In this document: in pieces, positions 23,085 to 33,154 of the stretch | How the letters are laid out: each line of letters begins with the position of its first letter | Position numbering within the stretch: the first letter of the stretch is position 1 | Translations under genes and position numbers: made by a program | Source of the DNA: Fallopia convolvulus | Taxonomy: Eukaryota; Streptophyta; Magnoliopsida; Caryophyllales; Polygonaceae | Reading direction: 5' to 3' | Length of the DNA: 64,000 nt | Assembly (NCBI GenBank): GCA_964016875.1 | Contig: OZ024729.1 | Coordinates: 24,758,494 to 24,822,493, forward strand | The notes under the pieces: generated by a model | The model's database searches: none | Told to the model about the DNA's origin: nothing | The model's input: only the letters and a program-made list of their open reading frames with translations

Positions 23085-23094
23085 TTTCGCCAAA
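23085..23094 (+). promoter_or_regulatory. Possible E2F-like site in the captured promoter
   Basis: TTTCGCCAAA (reverse TTTGGCGAAA) is one base off the E2F consensus TTTSSCGC. S-phase genes such as plant RNR genes are known E2F targets. This is a single short match, so the call is weak. Confidence 0.25.
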
Positions 23095-23260
23095 AGCACT
23101 TAACTTTTGATATCAACCCTCCCATTCCTTTAATCACTCAACGTGCACAAATCACGCAAAGCTATAATTGGAAGTTCACAATATTTCCCCTCACAAGATT
23201 ATTTGTTAGAAAATTTTCGAAACAACTCTCCCATTATCCGGCGCCCTAATCCGAATTCCC

Positions 23261-23270
23261 TTATAAATTA
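23261..23270 (+). promoter_or_regulatory. TATA box of the captured promoter
   Basis: TTATAAATTA lies 101 bp before the ATG at 23371, a normal distance for a plant gene with a short 5' leader. The sequence between is C/A-rich, like a plant leader. Confidence 0.5.
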
Positions 23271-23370
23271 ACCACCAATTCCACCATAAACACCCAAGTC
23301 ATCAGAAGCAACTCTTCCAATCACAAAAAAACCCCCTAAAACCAAATCCGCCATTAAAATTTCTTCAAAT

Positions 23371-23478
23371 ATGCCTTCAATTCTAGAGGAGCCTCTTCTC
23401 GACGCCAATCCAGATCAGTTCTGTATGTTTTCGATCCAGTATGCTCGGGTCTGGGAGATGCACTTTCGTATTTTGTAA
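23371..23478 (+). pseudogene. RNR2-like: Captured 5' end of ribonucleotide reductase small subunit gene
   Basis: The frame opens M-P-S-I-L-E-E-P-L-L and reaches F-C-M-F-S-I-Q-Y-A-R-V-W-E-M at codon 30. As I recall, plant R2 proteins (Arabidopsis TSO2 type) start M-P-S-M-P-E-E-P-L-L and continue F-C-M-F-P-I and W-E-M. Similarity ends exactly at 23460, where the repeat array begins; five more codons lead to TAA at 23476-23478. The catalytic iron ligands lie far downstream in the family and are absent, so no reductase activity is possible. A TATA box and leader precede it, so a promoter and start were captured together. In the cell R2 pairs with R1 to make deoxyribonucleotides. Confidence 0.72.
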
Positions 23479-23965
23479 TGCACTTTTCGTACTTTGTATT
23501 GCACTTTACCTATTTCGGATTGCACTTTTGCGGTATATAGAAAGCACTATATCTTTTGATTTTTGGGAGATTGATGCATTCGTGTAAATTATTCTTATGT
23601 TTATTATGTTGGTGGGATTGATGGAAAAAGCTAATTTTGGGAGGATTTGTACCAATTTATTAATGCATTTTTCACTAATTTGTAGTGCACTTTTCCAATA
23701 TTGTAATGCATTTTTCGTACTTTGTAGTGCACTTTTATATATTTGGAATGCACTTTTCCTAATTTGAATTAACATCTTTTTACTGCACTTTTCATAGTTT
23801 GTAATGCACTTTTATATTTTTGTAGTGCATTTTTCCTACTTTATTCTACACTTTTATATATTTTTGTAATGCACTTTTCACTAATTTGAATTAGTAATTT
23901 TTGTAATGAACTTTTCCTAGTTCGTATTGTACTTTAATATATTTGTTATGCACTTTTCCTAGTTT
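23455..23965 (+). repeat. Degenerate TGCACTTTT repeat array
   Basis: About twenty imperfect units near 20 bp, each with a core TGCACTTTTC followed by TA-TTTG. It follows directly on the RNR2-like fragment. Open frames here (for example on the minus strand) come from the repeat and are not genes. Confidence 0.75.
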
Positions 23966-24208
23966 GTATTGTCTCATGTTATAGGATAAGAGTTTGTTCC
24001 ATTTGAGCTAATATGTTACTTATAGTATGCGTATATAAGTCAATTACAAAAATAGTGCTAGATAATTATCAAAAGTGCACACAATATTATAGAGAATATA
24101 ACAAACTTTAGGTTGACCTTCAACCATTGAGTCGATATTAAAATCTAGGAACTAGCCTGAAATAAAATGCAAAGTAGTATGTGGCCTGAAATGAAAGGCA
24201 AAGTAGAG

Positions 24209-24473
24209 TGTGGCCTTGGGCGCTTCACTACTATTCATCAAAACAAGGAGCTTAACACTTTTACCATTTGCATAGCTCACTTTAAATCTAGGAAACTTTA
24301 CTACAACACAAAACAATGAAAAAAAATCAATTATAATCAATTGCATAAGGCACTAAGAACTACTGCAAATTGGAAGGTTTAATTAAGAGAACTAGCAAAG
24401 TTATCTTACCACCATCCTTCTTGAGATCACACAAGTCAGCAAAGTATACCCTACTCATCTCATTTGACATTGT
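24209..24473 (-). pseudogene. Two-exon gene fragment, possibly ATP10-like
   Basis: Minus-strand exon 1 (24410-24473) reads M-S-N-E-M-S-R-V-Y-F-A-D-L-C-D-L and ends G before GTAAGA. Exon 2 starts at 24300 after TGTTGTAG and reads V-K-F-P-R-F-K-V-S-Y-A-N-G-K-S-V-K. Joining them keeps the frame (D-G-V-K-F-P). The E-x-x-R-x-Y-F-x-D pattern followed by a F-P block recalls mitochondrial ATP synthase assembly factor ATP10, but the lysine/glycine segment expected between them is missing, as if one exon was lost. It lies inside the MULE. The family is a tentative reading from memory; the exon structure is better supported than the name. Confidence 0.45.
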
Positions 24474-25487
24474 CCTTCGGTTTAAATATTGAAGATGAAA
24501 AAAAAACACCCATCAACAATTATTCAAAATGAACCATAATTTTTTAAACTATGAAGCATTTCTAAAATGAACTCCGAAAACTACCTTAGAAATTATATAC
24601 ATTAACCTTAACCAAATCTATGCAAGGCAATCTGACTTTTTTCACTTTATATACCTTGACATCAACACATGAGCAGCCAACAACACATGAGCATTGCCCT
24701 CTGAATGATATTTTGAAGCAGAAATCGATCGAGTCCCCTTATCCAAATTCAATTCACACTTGACACAAACATAACTATTAACAACAAAATTCAGCCCTAT
24801 TCAATCACCCATTCGAAAGAGATTGATTAATTAATTGACAATAACAACACCCAAATCACCATTCAACAAAGGACCATGAAAAGTCCACCAACATCAACAC
24901 ATAAGCAACTTCAGCTAGAACCATGAAAAACACCTTCAAAGCAACAAAGTGAGTACATTTAGATAAATGTTATGTCTACTTCGTGTTTAATTCGATTGGA
25001 AACCTTGCCACTTCACAATAAATCTAATATATGCATGATTATATCCAAGAAAATTTAAATTAATGAAGTTATTTCTTGATCTGACAAAACTAGTTTTGAA
25101 TTAGAAAAATCTTTACACCTTAATCTAACCGAACTAATAAAACATCCTATCCTTCATTATGTAATTTAGCAGATCAATTAAACTACAAATTTAACAAGGG
25201 AAAAATGCAGTACTCTATAGTGTAGACAATTCATCGAACACATCGTCTTCCAACTCCAATCACTCAACCAAACCCAGTCTGCGGATCTAGATCACAACAC
25301 AATGAAATACGATGATAAAAAAATCATCAAAGTGAAGTGAACGATGATAGAAACAGTGGTAGCACGCTCGCGACAGTAGTCGATGAAGAAGTCTACGGTC
25401 TGGATAATGGCGCAGGTCTCCGTCATCTAGTGTTTTTGCTTCCTCTTGATCGGAGACGATGTCATGTTCAACTCCATAGGCACTCAC

Positions 25488-25560
25488 CATCTTCAACTTC
25501 TTCAACCTTAGGCGGTTGGGCCTCTTCGCCATCAAAGCAGGAATCCTAATCCTTACTCAG
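25488..25560 (-). pseudogene. Exon-like fragment with a splice donor
   Basis: The minus strand has a frame rich in E, P and V (G-E-E-A-Q-P-P-K-V-E-E-V-E-D) ending at a consensus donor G|GTGAGT at 25488/25487. GC content is higher than in the rest of the MULE. An overlapping frame starts M-A-K-R-P-N-R. I do not recognise the source gene. It may be a third captured piece. Confidence 0.35.
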
Positions 25561-25725
25561 TAATTAATCCTCCGTTTGCTCAATAGGGGCCAAAAGACAA
25601 AAATATCCTAATTGTCTTAAAAACCCTTAGTCACACGGGTTTAATCCTGATCATAGATATATTTAATCTAAAGGCTATAATTGCTATAAGAGTTTGTTTT
25701 GTAAGAACCAAACTCTATCTTTATA

Positions 25726-25829
25726 TTAAAGTTAATTATCTAAACCTACTAACCTAGCATATGCATTCTATCTAAAAGTAAAATAAATATCCTAATATTT
25801 GCATAATATATAGCATAAAAAATATCTTA
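25726..25829. other. AT-rich host sequence between MULE and element 3
   Basis: Short non-coding stretch, continuous with 31958 onward once element 3 is removed. Confidence 0.5.
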
Positions 25830-25834
25830 ACAAT

Positions 25835-27437
25835 TGATGAGGTATTTTTCAGTCGTTTTACCTATCAAAGAATCCTAACTTAACCAATCTGAGTAAAATG
25901 GTAAGCAAGGGTCGATCTCACAGAGACTCGTGTATTAATGTTATTACTTAAGTGCCAAGTAACTAAATAAAGGGGGTTTTAATGATTGGAAATCTAATCT
26001 AAGATGAAAAATAAAACTAACTATGAATGCAAAGTTTGATTGTAAATATGTATGAGAGAAATATGTTCAACTAGTTAAATCCATCATAGATATGCTTATT
26101 GATCATTGATTCTCTTGATTCTCAATTCCCTTGAATAATCTATTGTGAATTATACTCCTACTACGGATTATGATTCAAACTTCATAAATAGTTGAAAGAA
26201 CTAACAGTCTAAACAACCCTAATCATTTAACAACCTAAAACAACGTCTAGATTCAATTAAACGACAGCTTTACGAATCAAGTTATCAATAGAAACAAACA
26301 CTTAGAGCAAACAGACATCTAAGTTATTTGTGGATTTATTCCCTTTTACAATTGAATAGCCCGAACGGGTCTAAACAATTATAGATGCTACTTTATCTAA
26401 TCAACCCCGAACGGGCATCAATCAGATTAGTTGTAAATTAACCTAGAAATTTTATTAGGTAGCTAATCTAACAAAACCCTAGAATAATTCTGATTCAATT
26501 AAGCACAGGGAATAAAACCTATTCAAGTTGATGAGAATCAATCAAACCTCACAATATTATGCAATCTATGATTTCAATAACTAGTCAAACACAATGAATT
26601 AGCAATGCATAATTAAATTAAGAAAAACTTACAAAAGGTTCAAAGGTTGCTCCCAAAGAGAAAAACCCTAGCCTCCAAAGTTGATCAAAAGTTTTATGAA
26701 AACTAAACTAACATAAAGTATTTATATGTCTTCCAAATAATCCTCAAAAGATCTATCTTTAAGCTATACTCGGATATGATATAACCCTAGGCCCGAAAGT
26801 CAAGCCCAAAACTTCCCCGCGTAGAAAACACCGATTGCGCGGGTTGCATGAGGATTGCGCGGCCGAGCAATTGTCATCCCGCGCAATCATCCCTCAGTTG
26901 GAATTGCGCGGCTTAGCCTCTGAATTGCGCGGCCGAGCAATTGTCATCCCGCGCTTTTGCCTCGGTTCAGCATTCAGGCGTCACTTCAGAGGCTATTTTG
27001 ACCCACTTAGAGTTGGAATTTGGACTCGGAGTAAAAATATGAATTGTAGCTCTTTGAATTATCTTTCCAGTGATAACAAATTCAGCTCCATCCGAGCACT
27101 ATAGCTCCCAAACCAAGCATTGCAAGATAGAGGTGTCGAAACAAGAACTCCAATGCATAGCCCGGGTTTAAGCGTTGTTTTCACACAAGCTCTTGGGCGT
27201 TAACTCTTCTAATCTTCACTTGTATCACTCTAAGCTTCCTCAAACTTCACCATAGTCCTATAAGATCCATCCCGTCCATGCTTGTTTACCTAAAGATCTG
27301 CAAAACCGAGCAAAACAAGCGCAAAACCCGAATTTCCTAGAAAACCTAAAAACCTAAGAACTAGACTAAACTAAGCTAAAACCATGCAAAATAAACATAA
27401 ATATGCATCCTAAACACTACCTAAATGCAAGCTATCA
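25835..27437 (-). repeat. 3' LTR of element 3
   Basis: 1603 bp, same length as the other LTR. GC words such as GCGCGGCCGAGCAATTG occur twice (about 26858 and 26927). Confidence 0.93.
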
Positions 27438-27455
27438 AATTCCCCCATTCTTAAC
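27438..27455 (-). other. Polypurine tract of element 3
   Basis: The minus strand reads TTAAGAATGGGGGAATT directly before the LTR start. Confidence 0.8.
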
Positions 27456-28868
27456 CCTTGCTTGTTCTCAAGCAAGACATAAATCCAATCACACCATAGA
27501 AATGCAATCTTGCATCCATCTCAAGTCAAACAAGCATTTCACATACAATCAAAAACCCAACCAAGACTTCCTAGCATGCATTATGGTAAGCAACAAGTAA
27601 AGACCATTCATTCATTCTAGACCTCACCAAGGTATATGTGTTTGCACTCCAACTCTCAAGCGTTTAAGGACGTGTTTCACTCAAAATCAACCATGAAAAC
27701 TAGACTACCATATGCTTGCATCAGAGTTCTAAATCTCCACCGCTGGGGATCAAATACATAACAAAAATCAAGAGGTCTTTTTAAGGCTTGTAATGGGGCC
27801 AAGGTAAAGAGAAATTGGGAAGGGATAACATTTGGCCTGTGGTGCTAAATCCGGAATAAAGAACTAATCCTAACCCAAAATTCAACACACTTTTTCATAA
27901 CACTTCCAACTTCACTCTACCAACTCCTTACATTAACACTTAAGCACTTTGCTTCTCTCTTTATTTTTTTTCTTGCCTCTTCAACTCTTTTCTCGCTTTG
28001 TTAACGAAGACTACTAACAATTTAAGCAATTTTTCTTTTGCTTTGCACATACTTTTCATCTTCATTTTTTTTCACTTTGAAACCAAGAGTTGTATTTCCT
28101 CTTTTCCACCTTTCCTCCGACTCCCCCATACTTATACATAACTCACACAAAACAAAAATACAACCTAAAGTCCTAAATCCCGGATCCTGGGTCAAGCTTA
28201 TTAGGCTAGGAAAATTTTGTGGAGCTATCAAAAATAGGCTTAAAGCTTAAAAGAAATGGGGTGTCAAGAACATGGATCTTGTAGGGTAGGAAGGGAAATA
28301 ATAGGCTAATAAGAAACAATGCCTCAATCATTTTAATGTCATGCATTCAATCATATAAGCAGCCTTGACAAAGAGTATTAACGCAAGTTCTAGAGCTAGA
28401 TAATCATGGTGATACACTCAAGAAATATAGAGAACAAATATAATCATGAAAGGCCAAAAATATCTCACAAGGCTAATTTTTGTCTAGAACTTCAGAATGA
28501 ATCAAATACTCAAGCTAAAATACATGCTCCATCCTATAGTCAAAGTAATCAATCAATGATCATGCTCATATCATATCAGCTTCAGTAAATCATGCAAATC
28601 ATGGGTTAGAACTTATACTTAACTTAGAAACACAAGAGGAATCAAACAATGGGGAAATAAGAACCTAAATGCAATATATTTATTTTTTTCAAATTTTCTG
28701 AATTTTTTTTATTTTTCAGGATTTAATCAATGCATGCAAAAATTAAACATGACCTAATCTAATGCAACTACATGCAATGCAAAAGTAATTCCCTTCCCCC
28801 ATGCTTAAAACATACTTTGTCCCCAAAGTATAGTAAAAAGTAAAGGAAATAGAAAAACTCACAGGACT
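27456..28868 (-). other. Non-coding 3' region of element 3
   Basis: Similar to 5141-6561 of element 4. It has an internal purine tract (TAAGCATGGGGGAAGGG on the minus strand, about 28790-28806). The perfect hairpin ATACTTTGTCCCCAAAGTAT follows at 28812-28831. Short ORFs here are not credible. Confidence 0.65.
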
Positions 28869-28920
28869 CTAGCTGTCCGGGTAATGCGGAGAAAAATCCT
28901 GTGGTGGCGGTTCTTCGGGT
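28869..28920 (-). pseudogene. Residual C-terminus of the Athila env-like ORF
   Basis: The minus strand encodes P-P-P-Q-D-F-S-P-H-Y-P-D-S then TAG. The element 4 ORF ends P-P-P-S-G-F-P-P-H-Y-P-P-G-N. Only this tail remains. Confidence 0.65.
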
Positions 28921-29010
28921 TATCAATCTTCAGACCTGGAACATCTAACACACACACAAAACTACCTAAAAAGCAAAAGATTATAACTGAAAAACAAAAC
29001 TACTCTAAGC

Positions 29011-29028
29011 CTTGGGTTGCCTCCCAAG
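29011..29028 (-). other. Conserved post-ORF hairpin
   Basis: CTTGGGTTGCCTCCCAAG (6-bp stem, 6-nt loop), identical to 9058-9075 of element 4. It lies just past the stop of the upstream ORF, beside the GACGTTAA motif. Confidence 0.55.
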
Positions 29029-29059
29029 AAGCGCTTATTTAACGTCATTAGCTTGACCC

Positions 29060-30241
29060 TTAGAATGGGTTGACAAGATTAGACATTGTCAATGCCCTTA
29101 ATAACCTGTCAAAGCCATGTGCACACATCTCAGAAAAGCATAAGTAACACATTGATAAATCAATTAAGCATAATATAACATTCAAAGACCGTTTTAATTT
29201 ATCAAACATGTGTGCCCAATTTTCATGAGGTGGCATTTGTTCAAAGAAATTCAGCACAAGTGGTGGCTTTAGAAAATACTTACAGTATGAATCAAAGCAC
29301 TTGTCAGCAATACCACTTTTATCCAAGATGAACTCCATATATTCTTCATCTTTCACCTTGTGTTGTAGACTTGGCTTCTCATCTTGTAACTCCATAAGCT
29401 CCTGATGTGAGAAGGTTGGGAAATTGAAGCATGGGATGTCAAGGCCTAACATAGGGCACACCATGACAACGGGAGACTTAATAGATGCATCATGTTGATT
29501 TTCTCCCTCATGGCTGTCTACTTCATCATCAAAGAAGTCATCATGGTCGACAAAAGAGTTTTCTTCCAAAACCACAAAACCCTCAAGCAATTTACTCCAC
29601 ATGAGTGAAGATGATTCAGGCTCCCTAAGCTCTGTAAGAATCTCTATGCCTGCACAGACTTCCCTTGGCTCTGTGATAATCTGCTCATCTTGCCTTACAG
29701 GTGCAAATTCATATTGAGCATCAAATTCATCATCATAACCCTCATCAAGTGTATTAGATTGCTCCTCAACTTGAATCTGGGTGTTTGACTCTTGATCGTT
29801 TGACTCCAATGTGATTCCACCACTCCTTTCACACAACTCAAAAGGACATGAGATTGTAGAATGGAAATATGAAGAACAAGACTCACAGTGCTCATTGATT
29901 ATAGCATCCGCCCCTTTGGAGAAATCCTTGATTATATCCTCAAGAGACGTATCAATCGGCTGGGGTGGTTGGGAAGATGATTCGACCAAAAAGCTCTGAT
30001 GGCTCATGAAACATAAGAAATCCCAGCATTCCTCAGGTCCCATAAACAAAAGCCTCTCATTGCTCATGTAGTCAGCTAATCCCCTTGTCTTAAGATTCAT
30101 ACCATAGATAACTTCCATGTTCACCTCTCCATCACTATATCGTATTCCCCAAGTACCAAGTTCAAACACATGGTCATGAAATCTTGAAAAATAGTCATGG
30201 AAGTGTTCATCCTGCAGCTGTCTACAATCGAACAAAACCAT
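29060..30241 (-). CDS. Gag-like protein of a non-autonomous Athila-like element
   Basis: A 393-residue intact ORF, the first ATG after the PBS (about 87 nt downstream). The N-terminal ~85 residues look like a retrotransposon gag helical region (F-x-D-Y-F-S-R-F-x-D, then M-N-L-K-T-R). At about residue 119 there is a perfect zinc knuckle, C-x2-C-x4-H-x4-C (C-E-S-C-S-S-Y-F-H-S-T-I-S-C), used to bind RNA. A long acidic middle (about 145-255) follows, then a C-terminal domain shared with the remnant at 2459-2720. No protease, RT or integrase motif occurs. It probably packages the element's RNA, with enzymes supplied by a relative. The long acidic part and C-terminal domain are unusual for gag; the name is an inference. 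Confidence 0.7.
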   Translation of the reverse strand: MVLFDCRQLQDEHFHDYFSRFHDHVFELGTWGIRYSDGEVNMEVIYGMNLKTRGLADYMSNERLLFMGPEECWDFLCFMSHQSFLVESSSQPPQPIDTSLEDIIKDFSKGADAIINEHCESCSSYFHSTISCPFELCERSGGITLESNDQESNTQIQVEEQSNTLDEGYDDEFDAQYEFAPVRQDEQIITEPREVCAGIEILTELREPESSSLMWSKLLEGFVVLEENSFVDHDDFFDDEVDSHEGENQHDASIKSPVVMVCPMLGLDIPCFNFPTFSHQELMELQDEKPSLQHKVKDEEYMEFILDKSGIADKCFDSYCKYFLKPPLVLNFFEQMPPHENWAHMFDKLKRSLNVILCLIDLSMCYLCFSEMCAHGFDRLLRALTMSNLVNPF

Positions 30242-30327
30242 AGATTAGTAGCACGGGTGTTATGAACCGTAAGATAGGTTCACAACACCAAGAATAGCAC
30301 AAAAGTAAAAACACAAATAGCGACGAG

Positions 30328-30345
30328 TCCCCGGCAACGGAGCCA
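30328..30345 (-). other. PBS of element 3 (tRNA-Asp)
   Basis: The minus strand reads TGGCTCCGTTGCCGGGGA, one mismatch to the tRNA-Asp complement, 4 nt after the LTR end. Confidence 0.85.
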
Positions 30346-30349
30346 AATT

Positions 30350-31952
30350 TGATGAGGTATTTTCCAGTCGTTTTACCTATCAAAGAATCCTAACTTAACC
30401 AATCTGAGTAAAATGGTAAGCAAGGGTCGATCCCACAGAGACTTGTGTATTAATGTTATTACTTAAGTGCCAAGTAACTAAATAAAGGGGGTTTTAATGA
30501 TTGGAAATCTAATCTAAGATGCAAAATAAAACTAACTATGAATGCAAAGTTTGATTGTAAATATGTATGAGAGAAATATGTTCAACTGGTTAAATCCATC
30601 ATAGATAGGCTTATTGATCATTGATTTTCTTGATTCTCAATTCCCTTGAATAATCTATTGTGAATTATACTCCTACTACGGATTATGATTCAAACTTCAT
30701 AAATAGTTGAAAGAACTAACAGTCTAAACAACCCTAATCATTTAACAACCTAAAACAACGTCTAGATTCAATTAAACGACAGCTTTACGAATCAAGTTAT
30801 CAATAGAAACAAACACTTAGAGCAAACAGACATCTAAGTTATTTGTGGATTTATTCCCTTTTACAATTGAATAGCCCGAACGGGTCTAAACAATTATAGA
30901 TGCTACTTTATCTAATCAACCCCGAACGGGCATCAATCAGATTAGTTGTAAATTAACCTAGAAATTTTATTAAGTAGCTAATCTAACAAAACCCTAGAAT
31001 AATTCTGATTCAATTAAGCACAGGGAATAAAACCTATTCAAGTTGATGAGAATCAATCAAACCTCACAATATTATGCAATCTATGATTTCAATAACTAGT
31101 CAAACACAATGAATTAGCAATGCATAATTAAATTAAGAAAAACTTACAAAAGGTTCAAAGGTTGCTCCCAAAGAGAAAAACCCTAGCCTCCAAAGTTGAT
31201 CAAAAGTTTTATGAAAACTAAACTAATATAAAGTATTTATATGTCTTCCAAATAATCCTCAAAAGATCTATCTTTAAGCTATACTCGGATATGATATAAC
31301 CCTAGGCCCGAAAGTCAAGCCCAAAACTTCCCCGCGTAGAAAACACCGATTGCGCGGGTTGCATGAGGATTGCGCAGCCGAGCAATTGTCATCCCGCGCA
31401 ATCATCCCTCAGTTGGAATTGCGCGGCTTAGCCTCTGAATTGCGCGGCCGAGCAATTGTCATCCCGCGCTTTTGCCTCGGTTCAGCATTCAGGCGTCACT
31501 TCAGAGGCTGTTTTGACCCACTTAGAGTTGGAATTTGGACTCGGAGTAAAAATATGAATTGTAGCTCTTTGAATTAGCTTTCCATTGATAACAAATTCAG
31601 CTCCATCCGAGCACTATAGCTCCCAAACCAAGCATTGCAAGATAGAGGTGTCGAAACAAGAACTCCAATGCATAGCCCGGGTTTAAGCGTTGTTTTCACA
31701 CAAGCTCTTGGGCGTTAACTCTTCTAATCTTCACTTGTATCACTCTAAGCTTCCTCAAACTTCACCATAGTCCTATAAGATCCATCCCGTCCATGCTTGT
31801 TTACCTAAAGATCTGCAAAACCGAGCAAAACAAGCGCAAAACCCGAATTTCCTAGAAAACCTAAAAACCTAAGAACTAGACTAAACTAAGCTAAAACCAT
31901 GCAAAATAAACATAAATATGCATCCTAAACACTACCTAAATGCAAGCTATCA
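30350..31952 (-). repeat. 5' LTR of element 3
   Basis: 1603 bp, near-identical to 25835-27437. Confidence 0.93.
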
Positions 31953-31957
31953 ACAAT

Positions 31958-32737
31958 CTTCCTATTTATCATATCCAAAAATAAAAGATTATTTTTAAAA
32001 AAGTTAATGGTTTTTTTGCCAAAAATTGCCAAATCCAAATCTTATAGAATATTTCACATGGATATAAATAATAATTTTATTATATGTGGGATCTAAAATT
32101 ATTTTTAACCAATAAAAATACTCAATTAAATTTCAACCAAGCATATTGGTTTTAAAAAAAAGAGGTGGTGTGGTCCAATCTAAAAGTGACATGTGTGATT
32201 TAATAATTTTTTTAACTTTCACTTTAGTATATAGTTATGATATCTTTTGAAACCTTCCTTATACAAGTATCTAAAATTAATGATAAAATATTTAAAAATA
32301 AATATAAATCTTTTAGCGTGTATCTTTTGACGAATTTATTTATAGATACATATTGATTTTCTTTTAAAGTTAAAAATTAATCATAAATATTTATAATTTT
32401 TAAGATTAATAAAAATAGATAATAAAATATTTAATAGATATATTGAAATATTTGACAATCACTAAATTTACCTACATGGAAAGTAATAAAATATGATTAA
32501 TATAATAATTAATCTTATCTAATATTTACTTTATCGAACCACAAAATGAGCTTGGTCCCATCTTAAATTAAATTAAATTAATTAAAATTTAAATATTTTA
32601 TATATTTAAACTATCTGCATTCTCAACATTAAATTTAATCATTTAAATTGATTGCGAAAGTTATACATTCTATGAGCAATAAATTACTTATATTAAATTT
32701 GATATTATATTTTTATTTATTAATATCTTATTTACAA
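31958..32737. other. AT-rich Helitron-derived sequence
   Basis: Blocks at 32225-32460 match the interior of the Helitron at 19390-19620. No 3' hairpin/CTAG end was found before 32738. No gene is seen. Confidence 0.5.
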
Positions 32738-32811
32738 TCTATAACTATATATAAAAGCTATACCTTTTCGAGCCACCAGAACAATTCTGGCCCCACCTCA
32801 TATTTGTAAAA
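32738..32811 (+). mobile_element. Helitron 5' end fragment
   Basis: TCTATAACTATATATAAAAG follows A at 32737. It has the same CCAGAACAATTCTGG block as the 19002 copy and breaks off at the Tekay fragment. Confidence 0.65.
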
Positions 32812-33154
32812 CCTCGAGAGATGTTTTTCTTTCATGGTAAAAGTTTCGGGACGAAACTTTTTTAAGGGAGGTAGCATGTAATACCCGACGTCAGTTTAGG
32901 TCAGAAAAAAGAATTTCGTAAAGCACAAGTTAGTGAAATCTTGACACACAAGTAACCTCCAGGGTGGGTCTTAACTCATTGCAATCCTTTATTTATAATA
33001 ATAATAATCCTTTAGAGCTTCTTGTTAAGTCCCTTTTATATATCTCCTAGTATAGCATCATATTTTATTAGTATGTCCGTGGAGTATTAATTAATTAGTT
33101 ATCTATAGTTTCTTGTAGGTATCCTAAGCCAAATTGTTTTATCTATAGCTAAAA
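32812..33154 (+). mobile_element. Tekay-like fragment: hairpin, polypurine tract, LTR start
   Basis: AAGTTTCGGGACGAAACTT (32841-32859) and TTAAGGGAGGTAG are followed by an LTR start, TGTAATACCCGACG, at 32879. The order and spacing match the 3' end of element 1. The LTR is cut at 33154 by a Helitron end. No gene is seen. Confidence 0.75.

Larger units (their letters stand above)
22938..25715. mobile_element. Mutator-like element carrying gene fragments (Pack-MULE type)
   Basis: The ends are inverted: GAGTTTGGTTC at 22938 and GAACCAAACTC ending at 25715, with weaker pairing to about 36 bp. A 10-bp direct repeat, TATCTTTATA, flanks both (22928-22937, 25716-25725), the size typical of Mutator insertions. 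A third, imperfect inverted copy of the end lies at 23971-24004. There is no transposase. Inside are a promoter plus first codons like ribonucleotide reductase small subunit (+), a degenerate repeat array, and exon-like pieces on the minus strand. TIRs this short are at the low end for MULEs, so the class rests mainly on the TSD. Confidence 0.75.
25835..31952 (-). mobile_element. Element 3: non-autonomous Athila-like retrotransposon with TSD
   Basis: Two 1603-bp LTRs (25835-27437, 30350-31952) run TGATAGCTTG to CCTCATCA on the minus strand. The TSD is ACAAT (25830-25834, 31953-31957). The PBS fits tRNA-Asp, and the only long ORF is gag-like; RT, RNase H, integrase and protease are all missing. 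The last codons of the Athila env-like ORF survive (28869-28920). So it is a deletion derivative of an element 4-like parent, needing enzymes in trans. The LTRs differ at about a dozen sites, making it younger than element 4. Confidence 0.93.

Noticed and set aside
23506..23775. 89-codon minus-strand frame with repeated K-S-A-L-Q-like units
   Set aside because: It is the translation of the degenerate TGCACTTTT array, not a repeat protein.
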